DNA of 64,000 bases from Anomaloglossus baeobatrachus (GCF_048569485.1 NC_134356.1:536259217-536323216); one strand, 5' to 3'; numbered from the stretch's first letter, positions 45,208 through 56,145 are shown. Notes: generated by a model not told the origin, from the letters alone. Translations and numbers: made by a program.

Positions 45208-46620
45208 AATCCAGCTCAAAACATACAAGGTTTATTTATTGTTTATATAAAGTGCATAATAACAGCAAAAGTCACATCAACGCGTTTCAAGTGCAAGACG
45301 CACTTTTAGGGTGAGTGCACACGATCAGTGTTTGCAGCGTTTTGGATGTAATGTGTTTTCGCTGCGTCCAAAATGCTGTGTTGGGCAGTACAAGCACAGT
45401 GGATGGGATTCCTAGAAATCCTGTACCCACAGTGTTTATTTTTTCTGCAGGAAACACTGACCTGTGGTGCGTCCAGACTACAGCATGTGAATTGTTTGCT
45501 GCAGATTCGCATGCGTCCTCCGTAGGGAGAACATAAGTGCACTGAACCCTGATCATGGGTACAAGCAGCTGCGGTCTCCTACAGAGGAGACTCGCAGGTC
45601 AGGACCGGCTGCATCCAGGCCGGCACTGAGGAGGGGAGGGACGGATTTATCTCCCTCTCTCCTCCGTAGACGGCTATTGCCATTCTCGCTCTGCACTCAC
45701 AGTACACCAGTGTAATGCGAGTGCAGTGCGATGAGTCTCTCACCCCATAGACTTGAACGGTTGTGAGATACACAAGGATCGCATTACATTCACAGCATGC
45801 TGCGATTGTTTTCTCGGTCCGATTAAAGCTGAGAAAATAATTGCTCATTGGTGCTGCCACACAGGCTAACATTGGTCCGAGTGGAATGCGATAAAACATT
45901 GCATTCCACTCGCTCCGATTTTCATGGCGTGTGTTTTAGGCCTAAAGGGTGCTTTACACGCTGTGACATCGCTAACGATATATCGGCGGGGTCACGGTGT
46001 TTGTGACGCACATCCGGAGTCGTTAGCGACATCGCAGCGTGTGACACCTGTAAGCGACCTTAAACTATCGCAAAAGATGTAAAAATTGTTGGTATTGGAG
46101 AGGTCGCTGCAACACCAAAAATCGTTGACAGGTGAGTAGTGATGTAGTTCATCGTTCCTGTGGCAGCACACATCGCTATGTGTGACACTGCAGGAACGAC
46201 GAACATCAGATTACCTGCGTCCACCGGCAATGAGGAAGGAAGGAGGTGGGCGAGATGTTATGTCCCGCTCATCTCCGTCCCTTCTATTGGCCGGCCGCTT
46301 ATTGACGCCGCAGTGACGTTGCTATGACGCCGAACGCACCTCCCCCTTGAAGGAGGGATTGTTCGTCAGTCACAGCGACGTCGCCGAGCAGGTATGTGCG
46401 TGTGACGCTGCCGTAGCGATAATGTTCGGTACGGCAGTGATCACCACATATCGCACCAACGACGGGGACGGGTGCTATCGCTAGTGATATCGCAGCGTGT
46501 AAAGCACCCTTAAGAGTGCATCTTGCACTTGAAATGCGTTGATGTGACGTTTGCTGTTATTATGCACTTTATATAAATAAATAAACCTTGCATGTTTTGA
46601 GCTGGATTCTCAGATTATCG
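45208..46620. mobile_element. Inverted pair of Penelope-like terminal arms enclosing MITEs
   Basis: The left arm 45208-45308 and right arm 46511-46620 are inverse copies (AACATACAAGGTTTATTTAT... and ...ATAAATAAACCTTGCATGTT). The arms contain TGCACTTGAAACGCGTTGAT-type sequence (complement of the left arm), the GAAACGCG mark of hammerhead-bearing Penelope termini. Between them lie a non-coding block (45309-45952) and an M1 MITE (45956-46510). No reverse transcriptase. Assignment to Penelope is by resemblance only. Confidence 0.5.
45956..46510. mobile_element. TWA-target MITE family M1, copy 4
   Basis: AGGGTGCTTTACACGCTGTG at the left and the inverse CGCAGCGTGTAAAGCACCCT at the right, flanked by TAA (45953-45955, 46511-46513). 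Same interior landmarks as the other three copies. Confidence 0.85.
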
Positions 46621-47991
46621 TTATTCGTTTGGAAGCCATGGCGAGGCTGGATCTGGACTCCATACTGAGGATGGATAAACATGGTGGGGAGCTGGACTTT
46701 CTTTTTTCTTGTGAGTCATGAGGGTCTCTTACAGGTGAGTGACGTAGGTGCAGGTTATTCCATTTGTGACCTGCTAGAATAGGAGAACTGAGCTACCGAA
46801 AATACAGAACGACTGGTCTGAAAGGGTCACACCTTGGATAAGTCAGCGATGTGCCCAGTGCGCAGACCCCAGCTCCAGGATTGGCCCCTCCTCTCTGCAT
46901 GTTTATGACCAAGTTCACATCTATCACTTGTGCCCAGTCTATTTTTACACCTGAGTCGGCGGCGGTCACAAGTGATGACGTTATAGACTCGTGCACTGGT
47001 CCAGACAGAAAAATGCTGCGTGTAGTGATCAGTCCGGCGACACTAATGTAGTGCCCTGTGGAACAAAGTCAGAATAATGGACAAGAAAGAGGAAAATGGG
47101 GAGATCAGCAGGAAAAGTCAGCAGCGCTCATGGACACCGCGGCAGACCCTGACTGTAGGTGGCGGTGCCAGGAGCAATACTATAAGGCCTCTGCACAGGA
47201 GGGGTCTTCTCTGCAGGCTGTATAGGTGTATTCGAGGGTCTGGAGGAGACTGCTCTGTTTTCATTTACAGGGTCTTGTCTACAGTCTATTTAGGTATACA
47301 AGGGGTTTGGTCTGGGGTCTAAATATTTACAGAATCCGGTACGTTCAGACTCTGGGGGTCTTGTACACGGTGGGTCTTACTTTTGGGGAGCGTTAAAGGG
47401 GCTATGTGTACTTTTATATTTCAAGTGCCATGGGTTACATTTGTATTACATCATAACTCCCAACCGTCCCGGATACAGCGGGACAGTCCCTCTTCTGAGC
47501 CTTTGATCCCGGGTCCCGCCCGTGAGGCTGTTTATCCCGGCTCCACCCACCCACTGTAGCCCCGCCTCGCTGTTTCTCCCTTCTACTATTCATTACAGAG
47601 CCGAGCGCGCACCTACTCCTGTGACTGCTGCTGAGGTATGAATCACCCCCTGCAGCAGAGCGACCCCCCTGCAGCAGAGCGACCCCCCCTCCCCCTGCAC
47701 CAGAGCCAACCCCCCCAGTCCCGGAGCCTGCGTTTCTCTGCAGCTGTTCTCTCTGATTCCCCGTGTGCGGCTTCTCACTGCTGCAGACACGCGGGGAGTC
47801 AGGAAGCTGAGGAGAAGACCGTGCAATCAGCACTTATCTCCTGCAGATAGCAGTGGCAATAACCTATGCAGGGTGACATCTGCAGGCTTCTATTAGCTTA
47901 CCGATCAGTGGTCTCCTGCCTGTGGAGCAGAGCTGCTGGGTCCTAGCTTCCCAACAGGTTCAGCTCTGCTTTATCCTGGCTCCTCTACCAG
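46621..47991. other. Anonymous DNA with one partial repeat
   Basis: From about 47447, CTCCCAACCGTCCCGGATAC begins a fragment of the same GC-rich repeat family that starts at 49711; the rest is anonymous. The short frames at 47077-47322 and 47435-47850 have no recognisable domain. Confidence 0.5.
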
Positions 47992-49173
47992 TTAAAGGGA
48001 ACCTGTCAGCAGAAATTTCACAATAAAAGTAAAAGCTTCCCCTCTGCAGCTCCTGGGCTGCATTCTGGAAAGGTTCCTGTTGTTATTGTGCCCCCTTTGA
48101 GACCTACAAAAATACTTTATGAAGTCTTACCTTTTTGTATGCAAATGTGTTTTTATGGTCACGGGGGCGGGCTGTCTGGCGTCCGTTATTCCCCCTCCTG
48201 CCGCTTTACGCAGTCCCCCATTACTCATTTACATACACAAGGACACCTTCCTCATGTAACTGTCCTCCCGAAGTTTTGCGCATGTGAACGCTTTTTCAGG
48301 TGATTGCGCAGGCACGAGATTATGGGCGGCGCTGTGATTGTCATCAGCAGCGTTAACCAAGTACCCGCCCATAATCTCGTGCCCGCACTTTTCCCTCTGA
48401 CTCCACCGTTATGCGCAAGTGCTGGCCATATGAACCATGTTACCTATTACTGCTTGCACGAGATTATGGGCGGGTACTTGGATGACTTTGCTGATGACAA
48501 TCACAGCGCCGCCCATAATCTCGCGCCCATGGTAATAGGTAACGTGGTTCATATGGCCAGTGCTTGCGCATAACGGTGGAGGCAGAGTGAGAAGCGCGGG
48601 CACGAGATTATGGGCAGGTACTTGGATGACGCTGCTGATGACAATCACAGCGCCGCCCATAATCTCGCGCCCATGGTAATAGGTAACGTGGTTCATATGG
48701 CCAGTGCTTGCGCATAACGGTGGAGGCAGAGTGAGAAGCGCGGGCACGAGATTATGGGCGGGTACTTGGATGACGCTGCTGATGACAATCACAGCGCCGC
48801 CCATAATCTCGCGCCTGCGCAATCACCTCAAAAGCGTTCACACTTTGCACAGTGCTCACTCCCGCGAGAGTGGCACTGGGCATGCACAAAACTTCAGGAG
48901 GACAGTTACATGAGGAAGGCGTCCTCATGTATGGAAATGAGCAATGGGGGACAGCGTACAACGGCAGGAGGGGGAATAACGGACGCCAGGCAGCCCGCCC
49001 CCGTGACCATAAAAACAGATTTGCATACAAAAAGGTAAGACTTCATAAAGTATTATTTTAAGTCTCAAAGGGGGCACAATAGCAACAGGAACCTTTCCAG
49101 AATGCAGCCAAGGAGCTGCAGAGGGGAATCTTTTATTTTTTTTGCTAAATTTCTGGTGACAGTTTCCCTTTAA
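47992..49173. mobile_element. TTAA MITE with TIR AGGGAACCTGTCAGCAGAAAT, containing a 144-bp tandem repeat
   Basis: Left TTAA + AGGGAACCTGTCAGCAGAAA, right inverse ATTTCTGGTGACAGTTTCCCT + TTAA. Long arms pair (CTTTTTGTATGCAAATGTGT and inverse at 49020; GGAGGACAGTTACATGAGGA and inverse at 48244). No transposase. It shares its right TTAA with the next MITE. Confidence 0.8.
48457..48835. repeat. 144-bp tandem repeat, about 2.6 units, with inverted partner
   Basis: CACGAGATTATGGGCGGGTA recurs at 48457, 48601 and 48745, exactly 144 bp apart. Each unit also carries the inverse (GCCGCCCATAATCTCGCG), so the units are hairpins. An inverted partner precedes them at 48300-48420. Confidence 0.88.
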
Positions 49174-49631
49174 AGGGAACCTATCAGGTGCAATCTGCAC
49201 TCAGAGCCAGGAGCAGTTCTGGGTGTATATTGCTAATCCCTCCCTAACTGTCCCTGTATACACCAGCATAGATAAAGGCATCTATAGAAAAAGTATTTTT
49301 AAAGAGCTTATATCTTATGCTAATTAGCGCGGGGACTAGTCCCAAGGGCGTTACTTCACTTGGCTAGTCGGCTCACATAGCGTGTTAGTACTCACACAGG
49401 GGCGTAATAACATGCTAACATGCTATGCGAGCCGACTAGCCAAGTGAAGTAACGCCCTTGTGACTAGTCCCCGCGCTCATTAGCATAAGATATAAGATCT
49501 TTAAAAATATTTGTTCTTGATCTCTTTATCTATGCTAGTGTATACAGGGACGGTTAGGCAGGGATTAGCAATATGTACCCAGAACTGCTCCTGGCTCTGA
49601 GTGCATATTGCACCTGACAGGTTCACTTTAA
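49170..49631. mobile_element. TTAA MITE (piggyBac-like), copy 2
   Basis: TTAA + AGGGAACCTATCAGGTGCAA at the left, the inverse TTGCACCTGACAGGTTCACT + TTAA at the right; related to 11665-12416. It shares TTAA sites with its neighbours on both sides. Confidence 0.85.
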
Positions 49632-49713
49632 AGGGAACCTGTCACCAGATTTGGGGCCTATAAGCTGCGGCCACCACCAGCGGGATCTTATGTACACATT
49701 CTAACATGCTGCA
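49628..49713. mobile_element. TTAA MITE, left end only
   Basis: TTAA + AGGGAACCTGTCACCAGATT followed by GGCCTATAAGCTGCGGCCAC. The matching right end is not found downstream; the sequence is cut by the GC-rich element at 49711. Confidence 0.7.
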
Positions 49714-50598
49714 TACCTCCCAACCGTCCCGGATACAGCGGGACTTTCACGCTTTACGTTGTTTGTCCCGTTGCCACGGGCGGGACGGCCGGCTCCCGGG
49801 CTCCGCCCACCCACTCTCTCTCCGCCTCCCTGCTTTTCCCTCCTACCATCCTAGTAGACGTGGCATAGAGAGGAGCGCTGCCTGTGCTGCTGCTGGTACA
49901 GTAAACTAATCTCCCCAGCGCTGATTTCCCTCCCTCCCCCCTCACCCCCGGCCGGAGCCTGTCTGTGCGGTCGGCCGGCCGCCTGTCTGTGCGGTCGGCC
50001 CGCCACCTGTCTGTGCGGGCGCCCCCCTGCCGCCTGTCTGTGCGGGCGCCCCCCGCCGCCTGTCTGTGCGGGCGGCCCGTCGCCTCATTCTGCGGGCGGC
50101 CGGCCGCCTCTCTCTGCGGGCGGCTGGCCGCCTCTCTGTGCGGGCGGCCCGCCGCCTGTCTGTGAAGGCGGCCGGCCGCCTGTCTGTGAAGGCGACCGGC
50201 CGCCTCACTGTGGCTTCCTGCGTGTCCGTGCTGGAGGCCCGCCGGCTGCCTGCGTGTCCGTGCTGGAGGCCCGCCGGCTGCCTGCGTGTCCGTGCTGGAG
50301 GCCCGCCGGCTGCCTGCGTGTCCGTGCTGGAGGCCCGCCGGCTGCCTGCGTGTCCGTGCTGGAGGCCCGCCGGCTGCCTGCGTGTCCGTGCTGGAGGCCC
50401 GCCGGCTGCCTGCGTGTCCGTGCTGGAGGCCCGCCGGCTGCCTGCGTGTTTGTGCTGAATGGGTGTGGATGGGGAGTGGATATGGGCGTGACTGTGAAAT
50501 GGGTGTGGTTAGGGGGCGTGGCCTAAAAATTTGGCGCGGCGCGCTATGCGCGCCGCAAACTTTATCCCTCTTTTCCTTCTTTAAAAGTTGGGAGGTAT
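49711..50598. mobile_element. GC-rich element with ends ATACCTCCCAAC, containing minisatellites
   Basis: ATACCTCCCAACCGTCCCGG at the left and the inverse AGTTGGGAGGTAT at the right. A related fragment starts at 47447. The interior is tandem-repeat DNA (49955-50448) and then GGCGCGGCGCGCTATGCGCG. No protein domain; superfamily unknown. Confidence 0.6.
49955..50448. repeat. GC-rich minisatellites: about 24-30-bp units then a 32-bp unit repeated seven times
   Basis: The first part repeats GCCTGTCTGTGCGGGCGGCC with variants. From about 50218, TGCGTGTCCGTGCTGGAGGC followed by CCGCCGGCTGCC repeats every 32 bp with almost no change. Because 32 is not a multiple of three, repetitive frames open in all registers; none is a gene. 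Confidence 0.92.
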
Positions 50599-50696
50599 GT
50601 TACATGATCAGATGGCGCAGGAGCCAAGACATGACCTGCAGCGCGCACTGGGGTTTATTCCCTCACTTATGTAAGTTATGGAGAATCTCTGAAAAG

Positions 50697-50806
50697 GTCA
50701 CGTGACGTGTACAAAGCAAACAATAACCAATCAGACTGCAGCTTTCATTCTCTGTGCAAGTTACAAAATGTAAGTCGTTATGTCAGTGGTTGCAGTTTGT
50801 CACGTG
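50697..50806. promoter_or_regulatory. Two CACGTG E-boxes upstream of MRPL46
   Basis: GTCACGTGAC at about 50697-50706 and CACGTG at 50801-50806. Together with the site next to the start codon they form a loose cluster of USF/MYC/TFE-type palindromes over 0.75 kb. Function is inferred only. Confidence 0.3.
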
Positions 50807-50885
50807 GTTCTGTACATAGTGTGAGCGGATGAGGTTTTCCGTCATATACCGCACTCAGTACACAGGGCTTCAGGCCGCCACTCAC

Positions 50886-50944
50886 CCCCATGCTTGCTGC
50901 AGTATTCCCGGGAGCAGCACCGCCCTCCGTATCGGTACGTTCAT
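50886..50944 (-). CDS. Weak candidate for the first coding exon of a divergent gene (MRPS11?)
   Basis: On the - strand an ATG at 50944 opens MNVPIRRAVLLPGILQQAW and runs into GG|GTGAGT, a good splice donor, at 50885. In mammals MRPS11 lies head to head with MRPL46 and begins with a short mitochondrial targeting exon; this frame is short, basic and hydrophobic, as such an exon would be. No other MRPS11 exon was recognised to the left, and a chance ORF this short is likely, so treat the name as a guess. Confidence 0.25.
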
Positions 50945-51452
50945 AGCTCCCGGTTCAGCATCAGACTTCAACAAGGAGCAGAAGCAGCAAGGTCATCGGT
51001 CATACCATGTGACCACATAGCGAGGGGGGAGACGTCCGACAAGACATGTTCCTCCAGGCTATTTACCCACATAATGGAGTGTTTGTTATTTATTATTAAT
51101 AGATTATAGTATTTCCAATATATTACTATTTATTATTTGTCACATTAATACAACTAAACAGACTGAGGTAGAATAGTAAAATTGTACGCCCCCGCCTGAA
51201 AAATGAGCAGCGCCAACTTGTGGACTAAACTATTTAGTCTCAGAACTATAGGGGAGTACTCTAAAAAAAGAGGCTTTTTTACGCATTATTGAGTGGCCCT
51301 AAAAATTACCGAAATTTCGAAATTCGAACAATATCTTTATTTCTTAAAATAATTTCTTCATAAAGAATGTTTTACTAGTGACCAAGCGTGAAAAGAAATC
51401 CTCCCCCTGTAAAGCTCATGCGGTGGTATGCCCTGTCAACAGCGTGCGGACA

Positions 51453-51462
51453 TCACGTGACC
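51453..51462. promoter_or_regulatory. E-box TCACGTGACC just before the MRPL46 start
   Basis: A palindromic CACGTG with TCA/GAC flanks, 6 bp before the MRPL46 ATG, so probably in the 5' UTR or core promoter. No TATA box is seen upstream, in keeping with a housekeeping gene with a CpG-rich first exon. Confidence 0.4.
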
Positions 51463-51467
51463 AGAAG

Positions 51468-51686
51468 ATGGCTGCGCCTGTACGGAGGCTGCTGACCGGC
51501 GTGCTGTGGTGCAGGGCACGGGCTGTGCATGCCGGGGTTACGGGGTGCAGGGGGCTGGCTTCTGCCCCCCCGGGGAGCGCGGGGTCTCCGTGGAGGCTGC
51601 ACGGGGCGGTGTGCTTAAAGAGGCCGGCAGTGGTGTCTCAGAGCAGGACGGCCGTGCAGCAGGAGGTGGAGGAGCTGCTGAAGCAG
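51468..51686 (+). CDS. MRPL46: MRPL46, exon 1 (mitochondrial large ribosomal subunit protein mL46)
   Basis: Codes 73 residues starting MAAPVRRLLTGVL, an arginine-rich, acid-free N-terminus typical of a mitochondrial targeting peptide, followed by GSPWRLHGAVCLKRPAVVSQ, which matches the mammalian protein as I remember it (GSPWRLxGAxCLxRPxVVS). The exon ends EELLKQ at a CAG|GTACAG donor in phase 0. Start choice: the reading frame is open 30 codons further upstream, but only this ATG fits the family N-terminus. The product is a component of the mitochondrial 39S ribosomal subunit. The exon is CpG-rich; intron 1 begins at 51687 and is 6.7 kb long. Confidence 0.9.
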
Positions 51687-51764
51687 GTACAGCAGTGCGG
51701 GGACCGCCACCTCCAGAATGGTGCGCGCTGCTGCTCTCTGTTATCTGTGTGTATATATATTTAT

Positions 51765-51824
<60 letters not shown>

Positions 51825-51860
51825 TTTTTTCTTTTTTTTTTTTTTTTTTTTCTCATTTAT
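51765..51860. repeat. (TA)n and poly-T tract in MRPL46 intron 1
   Basis: About 25 TA dinucleotides followed by about 30 T with single C interruptions, right after the start of the intron. Confidence 0.95.
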
Positions 51861-51919
51861 TAGCAGATAGCAGCAGCACGCACCCTTGTGGTTGCCAGAG
51901 GTGAAGGGTGAAGTCAGGG

Positions 51920-51921
51920 TG

Positions 51922-52001
<80 letters not shown>
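51920..52001. repeat. (GT)n/(TA)n microsatellite in MRPL46 intron 1
   Basis: About a dozen GT units, then GTATGTAT and about 22 TA units. Confidence 0.95.
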
Positions 52002-52006
<5 letters not shown>

Positions 52007-53216
52007 TTTATACTGTATATAATTATGGCCAGTTTTAGATTTTTCACTTTTCTTCTTCCCAAAGCCATAACATTTAATTTTCTGTAAACAGTACAGTAAC
52101 AGTGTAAAAAAAAAAAAAGTCTCCAATTCCAGACTCCATACTTTTTTTTTTTATTTTTATCTTTCCTCTAATTCCGTGTATTCTCCTTCCGTGCCCAGCT
52201 GCGTCTTCTAACAGTAATATTTGGGGACACAGTGGTTTGATTTGTTGGCGGAGGTGTGCTGACTAAAGAAAGGTGATTTAGGTCTTTTCTGTGTGTGTAA
52301 AATATATATTGGTAACTGTGGGGGTGGGCAGCTGCTTTTAAACCTTTTCTGATGATGTTACCTGGGGTGATGACTGTAGACCCCACACCCACTGTGGATG
52401 TTGAGGGCTCAGGTCCTGAGTGGGCTCCGGCCCTGTGCTGTGTAGCAGATTGGGCTCCTGCAGCTGCAGATGTAGCCCAGAGGTTCTGTATGAGAATGCG
52501 GCACCTTTACCACTAATTACCCACTATACCAAGCGATGGTGTACTGCAGCAAGACCCATCACTGAGCGCTGGGAAATAGCCAGCGGGTCTGCTGCACTTC
52601 ACCCACATTAGGTCCTCACACATCAGATGCTGATGGCATATTGCACCAGTATATCACCATCCAGTATGGGAGGAAAATCTCTCCAGTAGAATATTTCTGT
52701 AAAGGAGCCCTAAAGGCACTGGGGAGACCACCCTTATTCAGTGAATGATTGGGAAGGGTGAAAACTGACCCTGGAGGTCATTTGTGGCTAAATAGATCAG
52801 CAGAAGTGTAATTCTTGATGTTACCTTATTGTTTTTCTGCTGATTTCCACACGGTGAGACATCTGCCTCATCACTGGTTCATATTTCATTCATTAGGGAA
52901 TTGTCAGCCATTGGTATTAGTGACACTGAGCACTAACATATGTGATAGTGCCGGGCTGATGGACTAGTGTGAGGAAATGGCTGAGGAGCACGTGCAATTT
53001 ACTATGGTAATTGTGACTGCTGGTATTGGGGCATCTGATTACCAACAGTGCAGAGATGTCAGTGCTGAATCTATCACTAGTCCGTTCCCTGTAAATCGCT
53101 GAGGGCTGGTGTAAAAAGAAAGGTCAGGCTGGAGGTGTATGTTATAGCAGATACAATATGGGCCTGATTCACATGCACCTAAGAAGCGAGTGCCACTTAC
53201 TGAGTCAGGTGCATTC
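52002..53216. other. MRPL46 intron 1, anonymous part
   Basis: Single-copy-looking intron sequence; no terminal repeats or coding frames that I recognise. Confidence 0.55.
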
Positions 53217-53339
53217 TACAAGTGCTGTGTTCCTCTATCAGATATGTACATGCTACTAAAGTGCAGAGCTTTCCTGACGTGCGTCTCCACGCCTCGTCCC
53301 ACCGCCTAGTCTACCCATTTTGGCAAAGCTGTCCAGCAC

Positions 53340-53957
53340 TTAAAGGGAACCTGTCAGGTGTAATATACACCCATAACCACGAGCAGTTCTGTGTGCATAT
53401 TACTAATCCCTGCCTAACCGTCCCTGTATACACTAGCATATATAAAGAGAGCTATAGAAAAAACATGCTAATGAATACGCAGCGTCACAGGATGATCTCT
53501 CACCTCTCCGCCGCCATCGCGTCCAACGGGGGATTTCGGCTCAGCGTGCATGACCCCGGAGTTTCGGTCATGCACACTATGAAGCCGAGTGTATTTATCC
53601 TGGCTTCAAACTGAAGTAGTGCACATGACCGAAAGTCCAGGGTCATATCCACTGAGCCAAAATCCAGCGTCAGAAGCGATGGCAGCGGAGAGGTGAGAGA
53701 TCATCCTCTGATGCTGCACATTCATTAGCATGATAGTACGCCCCTGTGGGTGTGCCAACATGCTAATGGAGGCGACTTGGTGAGGGACTAGTCCCTGTGC
53801 TCATTAGCATATTATATAAGATCTTTAGAAATACTTTTTCTAAATATCTCTTTATCTATGCTAGTGTATACAGGGACAGTTAGGCAGGGATTACCAATAT
53901 GTACTCAGAACAGCTCGTGGTTCTGGGTACATATTGGACCTGACAGGTTCCCTTTAA
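53340..53957. mobile_element. TTAA MITE (piggyBac-like), copy 3
   Basis: TTAA + AGGGAACCTGTCAGGTGTAA at the left, inverse CCTGACAGGTTCCCT + TTAA at the right. Nearly identical to the copy at 57126-57743, because both belong to the 1.2-kb duplication. Confidence 0.88.
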
Positions 53958-54417
53958 GGCTGCTTTCACACATCCGGCTTGAGCTCTGCGGCTCAATCCG
54001 GCTGTGCAAGCTATGCAACGGATGCGGTGAAAACACCGCATCCTTTGCATAAGTTTTTCCCATACGGCCCGTCCGGTTTTTGCCGCTTGCGGCTTGCTAC
54101 TGAGCATGCGCAGTGGCAAAAACCGCATGCGGCGGCCAGATGCGTTTTTTGCCACCATAGGCATGCATTGAAAAATGCGGCGCATCGGTCGAATGCAGCG
54201 CAATGCGTTTTTTTTTTTTTTTGCTGCGCGAAAAAACGTGCCAGGCAACGTTCCATCCGGCCGCCGCATCGGCTAAATCTGCCGCATGCGGCAAAAACCG
54301 GATGGAACGCAAGGCCATGCGACACAATGCGGCACTAATTAAAGTCTATGCAGAAAAAAACGCAACCGGCAGCAAAAAAAAAAACGGTTGCGATTTTCCT
54401 GCAAAGTGCCGGATTGT
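53958..54417. mobile_element. MITE with TIR GGCTGCTTTCACACATCCGG, right end missing
   Basis: Starts directly after the TTAA of the previous MITE and stops at GGATTGT where the Penelope-like sequence begins. The full form with its inverted right end is at 57744-58242. Confidence 0.85.
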
Positions 54418-54992
54418 CATATATAACATAAAGATCCAGAAATTATAGGCAACAACTCAATAATGCATTTAAAACACAGAACACAAGAGTCTTTAAATTC
54501 ACCAAGGTATGAAAACACCCCATAGACATCGTAGTACAAATGTATAAAACATTTTATTAATAATAGTGCACAGGGTATTACAAAATTACAGAGCAACAAT
54601 CAGAATAACCAGAATGGGTAGTGAAGGAAGAGGGGAGAACCCCACGTGACCCAGGATAGATGTCAAGTATTGAAGGCAGGACCTGCTAAACAGATATAAA
54701 TGTATAGTAGCCTCCTGTCCATAGAAAAGGCCCAATGTGTCGCTAGTTTATGGCCCAATGCATAGACATATGGCCTTCTAACGGGTCATACATCAAGTAT
54801 AGCTAGAGGCCTATGTAGAAGAGACTGACACCATGGCCAAAGTTCGCTACACAGCTAGGCTATGACCTCATAAACAAATCAGAGGTGCCCAGGCTGTATA
54901 GCTTAATCAACTATCTATAAGGCATGAGGGCTTACCAGTGACAAGCAGAACGTCCGGGAATCCTGAGGAGCACGTGGGGACCGACGTCCCAA

Positions 54993-55021
54993 CACGTGTT
55001 TCGTCAAATACTTCGTCGGGG
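54993..55021 (-). ncRNA. Hammerhead-ribozyme-like motif in the Penelope-like element
   Basis: The complement reads CCGACGAAGTATTTGACGAA followed by ACACGTGTT. This fits CUGANGA - short stem II - GAAAC with one change in the first core box (CC for CU), and flanks that could form stem I. Penelope-like elements are known to carry hammerhead ribozymes in their terminal repeats. Activity cannot be judged from sequence, and the core change may make it dead. Confidence 0.4.
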
Positions 55022-55727
55022 GACGATAGTTAAAAGGTGTGAGGAGTGGAGTTTAAGAAGGGAGCCTAATTGTCACTGACACGCCTCCATTCCCCATGTG
55101 CGCCGCAGTGGATGACCGCTACGGAACGCGCCGCGGCACAGTCTCGGCGGCCGGAAACCGGCGGAACAAGAACTTCCGGTGACGTCACCAACTAGTACAT
55201 CCGGTTCCCCGCCGCACCGAGCGTTGCCATGGACGCGATAACAATCAAAGCGGAAACCACTGCAGCGCTACGTCAGATGGACCAACCCTTTGTGGAAACG
55301 CCAATCCAACCTCCACAATCCCGTCATCAAAAATGTGATGTCTAATGCACCAATGTATATTAGGCGCTTTTGCATATAAGAATGAAATATCCCCTAATGA
55401 CACCTATAAAAGGAATATATTACAAGGCACATACGTATTATGCATTATTTATATACAAACGCCACAAGTGGTGCTAATATGGAAGAAAATAGAGGGAAGA
55501 GGAGGAGAAAAGATAGGCAGACGTCTGCAAAAGAGTGTAGATATAGGAACATGGGCATAAGTATAAACACAGTGGTTTTCAGCATAGAAATAATTACAGA
55601 CAAATCCATGTCCATGTCTGTCACAATTCCGTAGCCTCCCAGTTTTTTTTGTTGTTCTGTAGACGCACATAAACCTCCATTTCTTCCAGATCGAGATTGA
55701 TGGCAGACCCTTGGGGGCAGTGGAGGA

Positions 55728-55836
55728 AGGTGGGAAAGGGGAAATGGGGGGGTTTTTTTGGAGGGAAGGAGAACGGGGAGGGGGGGGGGGAGGGGAAGGG
55801 GGGAAAAAAGGGGGGGGGAAGGGGAAGGGAGGGGCC
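55728..55836. repeat. G/A-rich low-complexity tract
   Basis: Long runs of G with A interruptions (GGGGGGGGGGAGGGGAAGGG) in the 3' non-coding part of the Penelope-like element; potential to form four-stranded G structures on the + strand. Confidence 0.85.
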
Positions 55837-56145
55837 AGAATGATCGGAGTTCATGACAAAAACAGGTCCCTTAAAGTTAAACAAAAGATAAAAAACACAC
55901 TGTTAAGAGTCATAGGACCAGCAATATATACAACATGAAGGATACATCTAAAAATATATCTACAAAATACGCTAGAGGTTACGTAATTATTCACACCTCT
56001 ATTGCGTATTCATGGTGGACTCAGCCACCCAGAGGACCAAATCTCGAGTTAATTGAATCCGACTGGGAGGAGCACGACCCCCCTCTCTCCTCTCTCCAGT
56101 CGGACTCTTTTTAGGATATCACTATTATGGGGATAAGAACGGCAG

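Larger units (their letters stand above)
53217..54417. repeat. 1.2-kb direct repeat, left copy, flanking the Penelope-like element
   Basis: Begins TACAAGTGCTGTGTTCCTCT and ends GTGCCGGATTGT. It matches 57003-58207 almost base for base; I noticed only about half a dozen differences and a poly-T length change. It contains a TTAA MITE (53340-53957) and the left part of a second MITE that is complete only in the right copy. Confidence 0.92.

Noticed and set aside
48304-48822. 137-codon - frame and 89-codon + frame with repeated HNLVPAL and HEIMGG units
   Set aside because: Generated by the 144-bp tandem hairpin repeat in a TTAA MITE.
53979-54338. Frames in the GCATGCGGC-rich MITE (also 57765-58469)
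   Set aside because: Cover palindromic non-coding MITE sequence; the longer second version exists only because of one-base differences in the duplicate.
55621-55938. Proline/phenylalanine-rich and glycine-rich frames
   Set aside because: They translate the G/A-rich low-complexity tract in the Penelope-like 3' region.
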